This document shows positions 42,698-51,816 of a DNA stretch of 64,000 nucleotides, in pieces. This DNA is from Teretinema sp942493045 (GTDB lineage: Bacteria > Spirochaetota > Spirochaetia > Treponematales > Treponemataceae). The notes beneath the pieces were generated by a model. It did not search any database. It was not told the origin of the DNA and saw nothing but the letters and a program-made list of their open reading frames with translations. The stretch lies in the NCBI GenBank assembly GCA_942493045.1, contig OW818665.1, positions 2,418,001 to 2,482,000 on the forward strand, read 5' to 3'. The position numbers and the translations under genes were made by a program. Numbering within the stretch: position 1 is the first letter of the stretch; each line of letters opens with the position of its first letter.

Positions 42698-43957
42698 TCA
42701 AAAAACAAGTTTGATTTTGCCAAGCCTATCGCGAAGCTCATTTATTACCCGCGTTTCGGCACCGGGTGTTTCCGCTTCAAAAGTTACCGAAAAGCGGATA
42801 AAGGTGCCGGCTTCATCCCAGGGAACAGTGGAAATATGCAGTTCACGCAGTAAATAATCCGAAAAATCGGCCGCGTTCGCAAAACGAATACCGTCAGCTG
42901 TCCCTACCGGAGCCTTAACGTAACAATAAAATGAACCTGACGGTTTACGCGCCTCAAATCCAAAACCGCGCAACAGAGGCACCAGCGCGTCAAAACGGCG
43001 AGAGTATTTTTCGACGGTACGGATGGTGATCTCCGGATGCTCCAGCGCGGTAATTGCCGCTTTTTGAACGGCCCGGAACTGGCCGGCATCGGTATTATCC
43101 TTGACCGCGGCGCAGGCCGCTACAATATTACTGTTCCCGCACACAAAACCGATTCGCCATCCGGTCATATTAAAGGCCTTGGACAGCGAATGAATTTCCA
43201 CACCAACGTCACGGGCTCCGGGAACAGACAGAAAACTCAGTGGTTTATACCCCTCATAAGTAAGCGCGGCATAGGCGGCGTCATGAATCACAATAATGGA
43301 ATTACGGCGGGCAAATTCAACAACCTTCTCAAAAAAAGCATGGTCAGCGACAGCCCCGGTAGGGTTATTCGGATAGTTCAGGTAAAGCATTTTCGCACGG
43401 GCCAATATAGACGCCGGAATGCTTTCCAGATCTGGAAGAAAGGCGTTCTCAGACAGTAGCGGAAGACTGAAAACTTCACCCCCAAGATATTTTGTCCAGG
43501 TGGCCGCCACCGGGTAGCAGGGAGTTGTCGTCAACAGCACATCTGAAGGATTAATAAAAGCCGCCGGTAAGAGCGCCAAAAGAGGTTTCGATCCTATTCC
43601 ATGCAATACCTCGGTTTGCGGATCCAAGTCCTGAACACCATAGACCCGCTCCAGATAAACAGCCGCAGCCTGCTGAAATTCAATAATGCCATTGTCAGCG
43701 TAACGGCGGTTCTCAAGGTTTCCGGCTTCCGCGCAGAGCCGTTCCACAACCAGCGGATCGGCCGCCCAATCGCCTTCGCCCACACCGAGGTCGATCAGAG
43801 GCAGCTCCGGATGAGCTAGTTTGGCCGCGGCCTTGGCCCGTTTGATCCGTTCGAATTTGTAAACCGTATCAGTCCGGCCGAAGCTGGCCCCGCCGATACG
43901 ATCGGCAAATAATGCCTGATAATCAATCTGACGCGTCTGCGCGTCAATTTCATTCAT
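42698..43957 (-). CDS. dapL: LL-diaminopimelate aminotransferase-like class I aminotransferase
   Basis: A PLP-dependent enzyme of 419 aa. It matches DapL in DTVYKFERIKRAKAAAKLAHP, IDLGVGEGDW, YADNGIIEFQQAAA, LYLNYPNNPTGAVA and the PLP-lysine motif HSLSKAFNMTGWRIGF. DapL turns tetrahydrodipicolinate directly into LL-diaminopimelate for lysine and peptidoglycan. A related specificity is possible because DapL and other class I enzymes are close. Its start overlaps the stop of the TrmB-type regulator by 4 bp (ATGA), so the regulator probably controls it. Confidence 0.82.
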   Translation of the reverse strand: MNEIDAQTRQIDYQALFADRIGGASFGRTDTVYKFERIKRAKAAAKLAHPELPLIDLGVGEGDWAADPLVVERLCAEAGNLENRRYADNGIIEFQQAAAVYLERVYGVQDLDPQTEVLHGIGSKPLLALLPAAFINPSDVLLTTTPCYPVAATWTKYLGGEVFSLPLLSENAFLPDLESIPASILARAKMLYLNYPNNPTGAVADHAFFEKVVEFARRNSIIVIHDAAYAALTYEGYKPLSFLSVPGARDVGVEIHSLSKAFNMTGWRIGFVCGNSNIVAACAAVKDNTDAGQFRAVQKAAITALEHPEITIRTVEKYSRRFDALVPLLRGFGFEARKPSGSFYCYVKAPVGTADGIRFANAADFSDYLLRELHISTVPWDEAGTFIRFSVTFEAETPGAETRVINELRDRLGKIKLVF

Positions 43958-44715
43958 TTTTGATCCTCCAGTTCGATCAGCCGTATTTCATTGCCCAAGG
44001 CTGTCTTAAAGATATCAACCAGATGTTTTTGATCAGAAAAAAGGCAGGTGCAGATTTCACCACCGGCAATATCTCCGGTTAGTACAAAATGGGAGTCCGC
44101 GATGGCCCGAATCTGCGTTTCAGTCACCTTTCCGCTGTAAACCTGCAGGTTACCGGCAGGATAACGCGCTTTCAGATGCTTGATGGTCTCCGGATCAGTT
44201 ATAACCACCAGTTTCAGCCCCTTTTCGATTACCAGCGACAATTGTTCATCGATCTCCGCGAGAACCTTTCCATGCAGGGATAAATAAACCCGCTCCCTTG
44301 CCTCGGAAAGCAGGGTTCGCAAACGCGCCATTATTTTTTCGCGGCCGCGCAGGGTAATATAGGAGCCTTCACCGGTGCGGCGTTTCGGAAGTACTTCCAG
44401 CAACCGCTGTTTTGTCTTTTCCAGCTGATCGAGACGCGTCTGACAGAATTCTTGTGGCGGAACCGCGCTGTAGCGTACCGGAACGCCCTCAGCTATCCAG
44501 GCGGCGCCTTTTTCAACTAATCCGGCCAAGGCGGTATAGGCATTGGAGCGGGAAATCGACAGCTGCTTGGCCATCTCATAGCCATTCATTTCACCATCAC
44601 TCAAAAGTCTGCAATACACCGCGGCTTCCTGGCGAGTCATGGAGAAGCCACCAAGTAAGCCTATAGCCTCCTGATCAGTTGACATCGGAGATGATTCCGC
44701 TTTATAGTGTTCCAT
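43954..44715 (-). CDS. TrmB-family transcriptional regulator
   Basis: 253 aa: an N-terminal winged helix (about 20-85; FSMTRQEAAVYCRLLSDGEM, QLSISRSNAYTALAGLVEKG), a short coiled linker, and a C-terminal phospholipase-D-like effector region (about 115-250; RERVYLSLHGKVLAEI). TrmB proteins often sense sugars, but members with this layout near amino-acid genes also exist. A perfect palindrome covers its start codon and -10 box, suggesting autoregulation. The gene is coupled to the dapL-like aminotransferase. Confidence 0.85.
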   Translation of the reverse strand: MEHYKAESSPMSTDQEAIGLLGGFSMTRQEAAVYCRLLSDGEMNGYEMAKQLSISRSNAYTALAGLVEKGAAWIAEGVPVRYSAVPPQEFCQTRLDQLEKTKQRLLEVLPKRRTGEGSYITLRGREKIMARLRTLLSEARERVYLSLHGKVLAEIDEQLSLVIEKGLKLVVITDPETIKHLKARYPAGNLQVYSGKVTETQIRAIADSHFVLTGDIAGGEICTCLFSDQKHLVDIFKTALGNEIRLIELEDQK

Positions 44716-44751
44716 AACAAGAACACTAACACAGGGGATAGACTAAGTCAA
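44705..44751 (-). promoter_or_regulatory. Leaderless trmB promoter with overlapping palindromic operator
   Basis: TTGACT (RC of 44746-44751), 17-bp spacer, TAGTGT (RC of 44723-44728), 7 nt to ATG 44715. The inverted repeat TAGTGTTC-N8-GAACACTA (44705-44728) covers the -10 and the start codon. Confidence 0.7.
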
Positions 44752-44781
44752 GTACTTTCAAACAGATCTAGGAGGGTGATC

Positions 44782-45411
44782 ATGACATCAGAACAACAAC
44801 AAACGATCAATTCATATAATAAAACAGCCGCGGAGTATGCAAGCACTATTGGTTCATTAACTAACTATAATCACACCTATGATTGTTTCGCCAGTTATTT
44901 ACGAGATGGAAACCGGCTTCTGGATTTAGCATGCGGGCCCGGGCAAATTAGTGCCTATCTGAAAAAGCATCTGCCGCTCGAGATAGTCGGGATCGACTTA
45001 TCGGACACTATGCTTACCCTCGCCAGAGAGAAAATACCGGATGGGCAGTTCTATAACAAATCGATTATTACTTATTATGAAGAACAGCCCTTCGACGCGG
45101 TCGTTCTGGGCTTCGGATTACCATATCTTTCTGAAGATCAAGCCATTCAATGTCTGGAAAATATTGAAAGATCGTTAAAAAATAATGGTCTTATATACCT
45201 CAGTTTTATGAGCGGGAACGGAAGCAAACTAGAGAAAACATCGTTTGGCGGCCAAAACGATTTCCTGATTTTTTATCATCAGAAAGAGACAATCATGAAT
45301 TGCCTCTTACGGCTTAATCTGATTATCATTAATCAATTCATTCTTGATTACACCGAGGCCGATGGCAGCCTGTCAAAGGATATTGTGCTCATCGCCAGAA
45401 AATCGGGATAA
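44782..45411 (+). CDS. Class I SAM-dependent methyltransferase
   Basis: A 209-aa Rossmann-fold methylase with motif I LDLACGPGQISAYL, acidic motif II IVGIDLSDTML, and motif IV PFDAVVLGFGLPYLSE. It looks like a small-molecule methylase of the Methyltransf_25 kind; substrate unknown. AGGAGGGTGATC gives an excellent Shine-Dalgarno for ATG 44782; the longer frame from 44707 is rejected. It is divergent from the trmB-type regulator. Confidence 0.85.
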   Translation: MTSEQQQTINSYNKTAAEYASTIGSLTNYNHTYDCFASYLRDGNRLLDLACGPGQISAYLKKHLPLEIVGIDLSDTMLTLAREKIPDGQFYNKSIITYYEEQPFDAVVLGFGLPYLSEDQAIQCLENIERSLKNNGLIYLSFMSGNGSKLEKTSFGGQNDFLIFYHQKETIMNCLLRLNLIIINQFILDYTEADGSLSKDIVLIARKSG

Positions 45412-45498
45412 AACGTAAATACCGATTTGTTATCCTGCAAGTGTTCAAACCGACAGAGCTGTGCTATCGTTCCCGAAGGAAACAAGAAGGAGCCGTCT

Positions 45499-46182
45499 TT
45501 GATAAACACCCCGGAAAAAAATCTCGGCTTTATGGCTTTAAGCGCCATCCTGTGTGTTGCAACCATTACCCTGTCCTGCGCCTCCACTCTCTCCCCCCGC
45601 TTCCCGGAAACGGAAAGCTATCAACAGACGAAAATCAGCGATGCCCAGCGTCAAATTGTGGAAGGAGGAACAACTCTGGTTGGTAAAAAAGAGTTGCTGG
45701 TCAATGGCGTGGTGTATCCCAATGACTGTACCGGAGTTGTGCGCGCGGCCTATGCGTTCGCTTCAATTGACCTTGCCGGCCACTTCAATCAATACAGCGG
45801 AAACGGGGTAAAGCGAATTTTTGAAACCTTGCGCGATCGGGAACTGCTCTACGCTGTCCGATATCCGGAGCCGGGGGATCTGATTTTCTGGGACAATACC
45901 TACGACGCCAATGGTAACGGGCTTGCCGATGATGAACTGACGCATATTGGCCTGGTAATTTCCATTGATATCTCGGGAAACATCCGCTATCTGCATTATA
46001 ACTACCGTTTTGGACCGGTTATAGAACGCATGAATCTGGCAAACCCGGACAGTTCCGCCCAGGATTCCGAGGGACCGATCAACGCGCCGCTGCGCATGCG
46101 CGGCTCCCCTCCCGGTCCGGGAACAAACGCCGCCCAGATTTTCCGCATCTTCGGAAGAGGCCATCAACTTCCGGCATTATAA
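45499..46182 (+). CDS. NlpC/P60-like cysteine peptidase lipoprotein
   Basis: The 227-aa protein has a lipoprotein signal (ILCVATITLSC, Cys at about 27) and a fold resembling NlpC/P60 or CHAP peptidoglycan hydrolases: catalytic Cys in YPNDCTGVVRAAY, PGDLIFWDN before the His strand, and catalytic His in LTHIGLVISID. It probably cleaves peptidoglycan peptides in the periplasm. The best start is TTG 45499, 6 nt after AAGGAG. The long CDS upstream of it is not needed. Confidence 0.78.
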   Translation: MINTPEKNLGFMALSAILCVATITLSCASTLSPRFPETESYQQTKISDAQRQIVEGGTTLVGKKELLVNGVVYPNDCTGVVRAAYAFASIDLAGHFNQYSGNGVKRIFETLRDRELLYAVRYPEPGDLIFWDNTYDANGNGLADDELTHIGLVISIDISGNIRYLHYNYRFGPVIERMNLANPDSSAQDSEGPINAPLRMRGSPPGPGTNAAQIFRIFGRGHQLPAL

Positions 46183-46194
46183 AAAAAACGGGTG

Positions 46195-46231
46195 TTGTGG
46201 GACAGGCAAAAATCAATTACAGTGCCCTACC
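46195..46231 (+). promoter_or_regulatory. Predicted leaderless promoter of the zinc-ribbon methylase
   Basis: TTGTGG (46195-46200), 17-bp spacer, TACAGT (46218-46223), 8 nt to ATG 46232. Confidence 0.5.
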
Positions 46232-46876
46232 ATGGATACTATAACTTCCGAGTCCTGCCCGCTTTGCGGAGCGCTGGGTAGCGCCTTTTACCGCGACAGT
46301 TTTTTACTCTGCCCCCGCTGTGCCGGAATTTTCAGACTTAAAAACACACTGCCGCTTCCGCAAGCCGAAAAAGAACGCTATGAAACCCATAACAACGACA
46401 TTACCGACGCCGGCTACCGTAAATTTGTTTCACCCATTACCGACACCATTCTGCGTAATTTTCGCCCGGATCACAGCGGCCTTGACTTCGGCGCGGGTAC
46501 CGGACCGGTACTTTCCGCCGTCCTCCAGGAAAACGGTTATCATATTAAACAATACGACCCTTTTTTTCATGATTATCCTGAACTTTTGCGATCAACCTAT
46601 GACTACATTGCCTGCTGTGAGGTTATTGAGCACTTTCACCGGCCGAAAGTCGAATTCCGCCGGCTGCGCGGCCTGCTGAATCCCGGCGGAGCGTTAATTT
46701 GCATGACACATTTATATGAAAGCGGCATCAATTTTGACGCTTGGTATTATAAAAATGATTTTACCCATGTATTTCTGTATCAACGGGCAACCCTTGAGTG
46801 GATTCAAAGCGCGTTTAACTTTGCTTCAGTCACGGTTAACGGACGGCTGATACAATTCCTGGCCGAAGGTATTTGA
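46232..46876 (+). CDS. SAM-dependent methyltransferase with N-terminal zinc ribbon
   Basis: 214 aa. An N-terminal CPLCG...CPRCAG pair (about residues 7-28) forms a zinc ribbon, then a class I methylase of the Methyltransf_23 type follows: LDFGAGTGPVLSAVL (motif I), IKQYDPFF, and YIACCEVIEHFHRP (post II). Proteins of this design methylate small molecules or sugars; the target is unknown. No Shine-Dalgarno; a -10 box ends 8 nt upstream. The -35 of the next gene overlaps its stop codon. Confidence 0.82.
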   Translation: MDTITSESCPLCGALGSAFYRDSFLLCPRCAGIFRLKNTLPLPQAEKERYETHNNDITDAGYRKFVSPITDTILRNFRPDHSGLDFGAGTGPVLSAVLQENGYHIKQYDPFFHDYPELLRSTYDYIACCEVIEHFHRPKVEFRRLRGLLNPGGALICMTHLYESGINFDAWYYKNDFTHVFLYQRATLEWIQSAFNFASVTVNGRLIQFLAEGI

Positions 46877-46906
46877 CATCCTCCACGCCACCCCTATACT
46901 TTATAC
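46873..46906 (+). promoter_or_regulatory. Predicted leaderless promoter of the EAL gene
   Basis: Consensus TTGACA (46873-46878), 16-bp spacer, TATACT (46895-46900), 6 nt to ATG 46907; no Shine-Dalgarno. The clearest example in the window. Confidence 0.8.
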
Positions 46907-48775
46907 ATGAGCAGAAACAAACCAGCCTGGCTTAAATCAGCGCTTTCTTTTTTATTTCCAGTCGTCCCTGGCGCGGATATGGCCGCGATTCAGCTCAAAA
47001 TAACTATATTGGCGTTTTACTCAATTGCCCTGGTGAGTCTGATTGCCGTTCCACTGAATATTTTCAGAGACTACCGCTCCGGTAATTTTTTACTGGTTGC
47101 CAGCGAGCTTATCTTTCTTGGTTTTGTGTTTTTCGGAATTCTGTTTCTGTGGACGCAGCGCAATCTGGTTTTAATCCGGCTGTTTTTCGGGTCAGCAATA
47201 ATTTTCCTGATCCTGGGCTTAATTGTCACGGGGGGCGGAACCTACGGCATCGGCTTAATGTATATCATAGCCGGCTATCCCCTGCTGTATTACATTCTTG
47301 GATTCAGAATAGGCTTATCAATTCCCTTCCTGGTTTTTTTCAGCATGTGGTTACGCGCTCTTTTCGGAAATTTCAATACCCATTCCATTTTCAACAATCC
47401 TGAAGTCCTGCATACTTTTTTGAGCATGACCTTTGCCGCCGCGATGCTGGGCTTTTTAGCGGTTGCTTTTCAGCACCTGGTTTTGCGTTCGCTCCATAAA
47501 GCCGCTTACATAGATGATACAACCGGACTCTCCAGCAAGTATAGTTTTGAAGTTGAATTAAATGAGCGGATACAACTTCCGGAACTCCGCAAGAAGGGAT
47601 TCAGTATCATCGGTCTGAAAATTATTGACTTCTCGACCATCAATTCCTTTCATGGCAATATAATCGCCGATAAGATTTTATCCGCAATAGGAGTTCGCCT
47701 TAACAGACTCTTCCACGACAAAGATATGGTTGCCCGTTATTCAGGGACAGTCTTTTTAGTCTTGAGCGCCCATACCGAATTCATTGATCTGGAGCAAATC
47801 GGTAAACGCATTCTGACGGCCGCGCAGGAAACCATCGTAATCGAGGGACGAACGATTAACTTGCAAGGCATTGTCACGATTACCCGTTTTCCGAAAGACG
47901 GTGACACTCAGGAATTACTGATCGGGAATTTGATAGCGGGATTCATGCGGATGCGCAACCGTAACGGAACCGTCAGTTTTTATGATGAAATGCTGCATCG
48001 CGCCGAAACCGACCGCTTTACGATGATCGAAGAGCTCCGTCAAGCGATACCGACAGGGGAACTGCGGCTAGTCTATCACCCCAAGGTACATTTAAGCACC
48101 AACACCATCACCGGCGCTGAAATTTTGCTGCGCTGGAACAGCCGGCTTTTGGGAGAAATTCCGCCGGTCACTTTTATTCCGCTGGCGGAAGAAGCCGGTC
48201 TGATTCAAGCCATCAGCCGCTGGGTAGTTAAAACAGCCCTTGAGGAAGTCCTGACACTCTCGGACACCGCGGTACCGCTCGTACACGCGGTCAATCTTTC
48301 ACCCAAAGATCTGGCAGACTCCGACTTCCGGAAGTTCTTGTGGGATATTCTCAAATCCGGCAACATCAAGGCCGGTCTGGTGGAATTTGAAATAACCGAA
48401 GGCACCATGATGGACGAGAACCCCGCTATTCAGCACACCTTGGAACTGATCCGAAAATCCGGATGCCGGCTGGCCATTGACGACTTCGGTACCGGGTATT
48501 CCAGCCTGAGCTATCTGCACCGGCTGCAGGCTCATAATCTGAAGATTGACCGCAGTTTTATCATGCAAATCAATGAATCGAATCCGGTCTCTCCGGTTGT
48601 TGACGCCATCATCTCGATGGCTCTTTCGCTTAATATGGACATTACCGCCGAAGGAGTAGAAACCCCCTTTCAGGAAAATTATCTGAAACAGCGCAATTGC
48701 ACTTATGGACAGGGTTATCTGTATACCAAACCGATTCCCCTCAGCGAATACCAAAACATGCTCAAGGCCAGATAA
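46907..48775 (+). CDS. Membrane c-di-GMP phosphodiesterase (degenerate GGDEF + EAL)
   Basis: 622 aa. About six membrane segments fill residues 25-195. A GGDEF domain follows (about 200-355), but its active site reads RYSGTVF instead of RYGGDEF, so it should not synthesise c-di-GMP. The EAL domain (about 365-615) keeps EILLRW at the signature, VNLSPKDL, EITEGTM, DDFGTGYSSLSYL, KIDRSFI and EGVET, so phosphodiesterase activity is likely. It sits 22 bp upstream of an active-looking diguanylate cyclase gene. Confidence 0.92.
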   Translation: MSRNKPAWLKSALSFLFPVVPGADMAAIQLKITILAFYSIALVSLIAVPLNIFRDYRSGNFLLVASELIFLGFVFFGILFLWTQRNLVLIRLFFGSAIIFLILGLIVTGGGTYGIGLMYIIAGYPLLYYILGFRIGLSIPFLVFFSMWLRALFGNFNTHSIFNNPEVLHTFLSMTFAAAMLGFLAVAFQHLVLRSLHKAAYIDDTTGLSSKYSFEVELNERIQLPELRKKGFSIIGLKIIDFSTINSFHGNIIADKILSAIGVRLNRLFHDKDMVARYSGTVFLVLSAHTEFIDLEQIGKRILTAAQETIVIEGRTINLQGIVTITRFPKDGDTQELLIGNLIAGFMRMRNRNGTVSFYDEMLHRAETDRFTMIEELRQAIPTGELRLVYHPKVHLSTNTITGAEILLRWNSRLLGEIPPVTFIPLAEEAGLIQAISRWVVKTALEEVLTLSDTAVPLVHAVNLSPKDLADSDFRKFLWDILKSGNIKAGLVEFEITEGTMMDENPAIQHTLELIRKSGCRLAIDDFGTGYSSLSYLHRLQAHNLKIDRSFIMQINESNPVSPVVDAIISMALSLNMDITAEGVETPFQENYLKQRNCTYGQGYLYTKPIPLSEYQNMLKAR

Positions 48776-48797
48776 ATCCGGCCTTATTGGAGAATGA

Positions 48798-49964
48798 ATG
48801 CGATTCACCGGAATTCATTTTTTTTCTTTTCTGCACATCAATAAACTTGACCCGGAAACCCTGCATGCCATAAAAACAAAAAGAGAGCGGTTTAACGCTG
48901 TACACGCGCTGATAATCGGTGTTCTGGTCATACCAGTGGCCTTTTTTCTCGGTATAAACAACGTTTTGCTTTGTCGGAATATGACGGACCCGGCAATGAC
49001 CGCTCAGTATGCCGCGTTCAGGGGCGCATATGGGATGCTGGCGGTCGGCGGTATCCTGCTGCTGTTCAACGAAAACTTCACGATGGGAAAACGGCGGCCG
49101 CTGCGCATGTATATCCGGATCCTTTTATATGTACTGCTCACTTCAGCGCTGGCTTACATTTCCGCCCTGGATTTTATTTCCTGGAGGGATTTTTCGGCCT
49201 TTATCATTCTGCAGTTACTGTTCGGGTGGGTTGTCAGCACCAGGTTGCTGATCTACCCCCTATTTTTAGTTTCACATCTGACCGCGACCCTGGCAATGAT
49301 GTATCAGCTCAACACGAAACTGCTCGTAGAACAGCGCGCTTGGATACTGCCGGTACTGTACTCATTCATCGCGGTCTTTTTATCCCTGGCCACAGAAAAC
49401 CGCCGGCGCATTGCCTGGAGAAATGAGATACGCCTGACAGAAACCAACGCGGCCCTGCGCAAGGTCTCGTTTTTAGACCCGCTTACCGGACTGTATAACC
49501 GACGGTACCTCACCGAAATTCTGATATCAACCTGCGCTCTGGCCCGGCGCGGCAGCGGAACGCTGTCCATAATCATGCTAGACATTGATCACTTTAAGGC
49601 TGTCAATGATCAGTATGGGCATGCGGTCGGCGATCAAGTACTGATTTATCTCGCCAAGACCATTCAGGCATCCCTGCGTGAATCCGATATTGCCGCGCGT
49701 TTTGGCGGCGAAGAGTTTATCTTGCTGCTGCCAAATACCAACGCTGAGGGCGCCGTCCAGGCCGCCTCCCGAATTCTGTCCACGCTGCGGCTAACCTGCC
49801 CGCCCGGATTGCCGAAACCGGTAACCGCCAGCGCGGGGGTAGCGTCGCTTACCGCGCAGGAATCGGATGAAGCGCTTCTGGAGCGCGCCGACCAGGCTCT
49901 CTACGAAGCTAAAGGTCAAGGTCGCGATCAGGTCCGGACCGCCCCGATCCCCAGTTGCGTTTAA
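48798..49964 (+). CDS. Membrane diguanylate cyclase
   Basis: 388 aa: six hydrophobic segments (about 35-195) without an obvious sensory domain, then a GGDEF domain (about 215-380). The catalytic motif is ARFGGEEFILLL, with an RESD I-site five residues upstream. It should make c-di-GMP and is probably cotranscribed with the preceding phosphodiesterase gene; opposing activities in one operon suggest local control. GGAGA lies about 6 nt before ATG 48798. Confidence 0.92.
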   Translation: MRFTGIHFFSFLHINKLDPETLHAIKTKRERFNAVHALIIGVLVIPVAFFLGINNVLLCRNMTDPAMTAQYAAFRGAYGMLAVGGILLLFNENFTMGKRRPLRMYIRILLYVLLTSALAYISALDFISWRDFSAFIILQLLFGWVVSTRLLIYPLFLVSHLTATLAMMYQLNTKLLVEQRAWILPVLYSFIAVFLSLATENRRRIAWRNEIRLTETNAALRKVSFLDPLTGLYNRRYLTEILISTCALARRGSGTLSIIMLDIDHFKAVNDQYGHAVGDQVLIYLAKTIQASLRESDIAARFGGEEFILLLPNTNAEGAVQAASRILSTLRLTCPPGLPKPVTASAGVASLTAQESDEALLERADQALYEAKGQGRDQVRTAPIPSCV

Positions 49965-50021
49965 ATGCCGGGGTGTGGCAAAATACTCCTGCGGAAAAAA
50001 ACCAGCATCAGGGAGAAATAA

Positions 50022-50954
50022 TTGTCTGCTCAGTTGTATCCATTGGTCACCAAAACCCAGCCGATACAGGTTCTATGGGGCGAGGAACGCCTGGATCTCT
50101 TTTGCCGGGACGGAGAATCCAGCATTATCGAAAATGGCCCTTATCGCGGAAAATCCCTCGGCCAGGCCAAAACCTTGCTGGGAGAAAAACTGCTTGGTAC
50201 AGCTCTTCCGGCGCAGGAACCGTTTCCATTACTGATAAAAACCATCACCGCCCGGCAATCCCTTTCTGTACAGCTCCATCCCGATGATGAATTTTCCAAA
50301 ATTCATGAAAACGGTAGATCCGGAAAAAGCGAAATCTGGTACATAATTGAGGCCGAACAGGGCGCTGAAGTCATCACCGGTTTCCACGACGGTATTTCAG
50401 CGGCGCAGGTAAGGGAATCCGTCTATTCAGGAAATATCGAACAGTTGCTGAAACGGCGCACAGTCCAAGCCGGTGATGTTATTTACATTCCGGCGGGAAC
50501 AGTTCATGCGATCGGCAAAGGGATTATCCTCGCCGAAATTCAGCAGAACTCGGATCTTGTATACCGGGTCTACGACTGGAACCGTCTGGACAGCAACGGG
50601 TCCAAACGCGAACTACACCTCGAGAAGGCACTGGCTGCGGCCGCTTTCTCAGATCGCCCCGGGGCAGAAATTAGCACAACCGTCCAGCAGGGCGCCGAGC
50701 TGACGCGTTATCGGTGCGCTCCTTATTTTACTCTGGAAAAAATTAAGCTCACCGGCCAGTTGAGCTTTTCGGCCGACGGACAGCGTTTTTTTATTCTTTC
50801 CGTAACGGACGGACACTGCGCCATAAAATCGGTAGCTGGAGTCGAGCTCCTGTCTGCCGGGCAATCCGCCTTAATACCCGCCGCTCTCGGGCAGTATACC
50901 CTCTCCGGCAGTGCCACAGTCTTACAAAGCTATGTTCCCGGATCGGAGAACTAA
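50022..50954 (+). CDS. manA: Mannose-6-phosphate isomerase, class I
   Basis: A cupin-fold zinc enzyme of 310 aa that interconverts mannose-6-phosphate and fructose-6-phosphate. Zinc ligands lie in LSVQLHPDDEF and in the region DVIYIPAGTVHAIGKG; AEIQQNSDLVYRVYDWNR is a class I hallmark. It is shorter than E. coli ManA, as in Firmicutes-type enzymes. The start is TTG 50022, about 7 nt after GGGAGA. It overlaps the 3' end of the convergent ferredoxin gene by 4 bp. Confidence 0.93.
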   Translation: MSAQLYPLVTKTQPIQVLWGEERLDLFCRDGESSIIENGPYRGKSLGQAKTLLGEKLLGTALPAQEPFPLLIKTITARQSLSVQLHPDDEFSKIHENGRSGKSEIWYIIEAEQGAEVITGFHDGISAAQVRESVYSGNIEQLLKRRTVQAGDVIYIPAGTVHAIGKGIILAEIQQNSDLVYRVYDWNRLDSNGSKRELHLEKALAAAAFSDRPGAEISTTVQQGAELTRYRCAPYFTLEKIKLTGQLSFSADGQRFFILSVTDGHCAIKSVAGVELLSAGQSALIPAALGQYTLSGSATVLQSYVPGSEN

Positions 50955-51751
50955 CGCAGTTTCATCTCTGCGAGAGCAACATTCGGATTTCGATATTGAA
51001 ACCCACTTTTCTTCGCCTGCAAACGAAATGAAATTGCCTGAGTTGGACAATAATGCAAACAGGCAAAGCAGGAGGTACATTCTTTTTTTGACTTCCATAA
51101 GGGTTTCTTTTCATGCATCTCAATATTTCCCGCTGGACACACACTCGCGCATAAACCGCAACCAGTACAAAGAGTGGGGTTTGCCCTTAAATCACGAAAA
51201 CCAAGTACAGAAAAACAGATCCTTTTCATTAACACCGTCAGTACCGGCGAAGCAAACGCTGCTTTCATTTGAAAGTATTGTTTTCTCTCCCTGATTGCCG
51301 TAGCCATCTCATCCAGGCCGAGAGTAGCAGCGTCCAGAAATTTTTTTTCCGTCAGGACATCAGTCGGAAAAACTACGCTGTTATCGGGCATCAGAAAACG
51401 AAACCCCGCGGACAAGGGCAACCCATGGCCTAATGTTATTTTCCGGGCGCGAGACAAAACTGAACCGTCTACCGCTCCGCAATTATCCACAATAAACAAG
51501 TAACTAACCTGATGAGCGCTTAAACGTTCCAAAAATGAGCAAACAATATCAGGGATATCCGAAAAATACACCGGGAAAAAAACACCGATACAGTCAGCCT
51601 GACTATTAATCCTTTGTTCTTTTGAAAGTGACGCTATCGAAATTAAATCAACTTGATCCCCGGGAACAGCGGAACGCAGCCGTAAGGCCGTTTCTCTGGC
51701 AAGATACAGGCTGTTTCCGGTACCCGAAAAATAGTAAAGCTCGGTAAGCAT
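50951..51751 (-). CDS. EFR1-type flavodoxin-ferredoxin fusion protein
   Basis: 266 aa. The N-terminal flavodoxin-like part has YYFSGTGNSLYLA (FMN phosphate loop) and GVFFPVYFSDIPDIV. The C terminus carries two [4Fe-4S] motifs, CTGCGLCASVCP and CTSCFACLHYCP. This EFR1 design is an electron-transfer protein; partners are unknown. The start is ATG 51751, after AAGGGGGGG. It is downstream of an arsR-type regulator and probably in its operon. Confidence 0.9.
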   Translation of the reverse strand: MLTELYYFSGTGNSLYLARETALRLRSAVPGDQVDLISIASLSKEQRINSQADCIGVFFPVYFSDIPDIVCSFLERLSAHQVSYLFIVDNCGAVDGSVLSRARKITLGHGLPLSAGFRFLMPDNSVVFPTDVLTEKKFLDAATLGLDEMATAIRERKQYFQMKAAFASPVLTVLMKRICFSVLGFRDLRANPTLCTGCGLCASVCPAGNIEMHEKKPLWKSKKECTSCFACLHYCPTQAISFRLQAKKSGFQYRNPNVALAEMKLR

Positions 51752-51775
51752 TAGCCCCCCCCTTAGCGTGCAACC

Positions 51776-51793
51776 ATGCACATATATGCACAT
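51776..51793. repeat. Direct repeat ATGCACAT x2 between arsR-type and EFR1 genes
   Basis: Two exact copies of ATGCACAT (51776-51783 and 51786-51793), 10 bp from start to start, lie upstream of the EFR1 start and downstream of the arsR-type gene. The helical period fits a protein-binding site; the binding protein is unknown. Confidence 0.4.
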
Positions 51794-51816
51794 AATAAAC
51801 CCACGCTAAATTTAAT

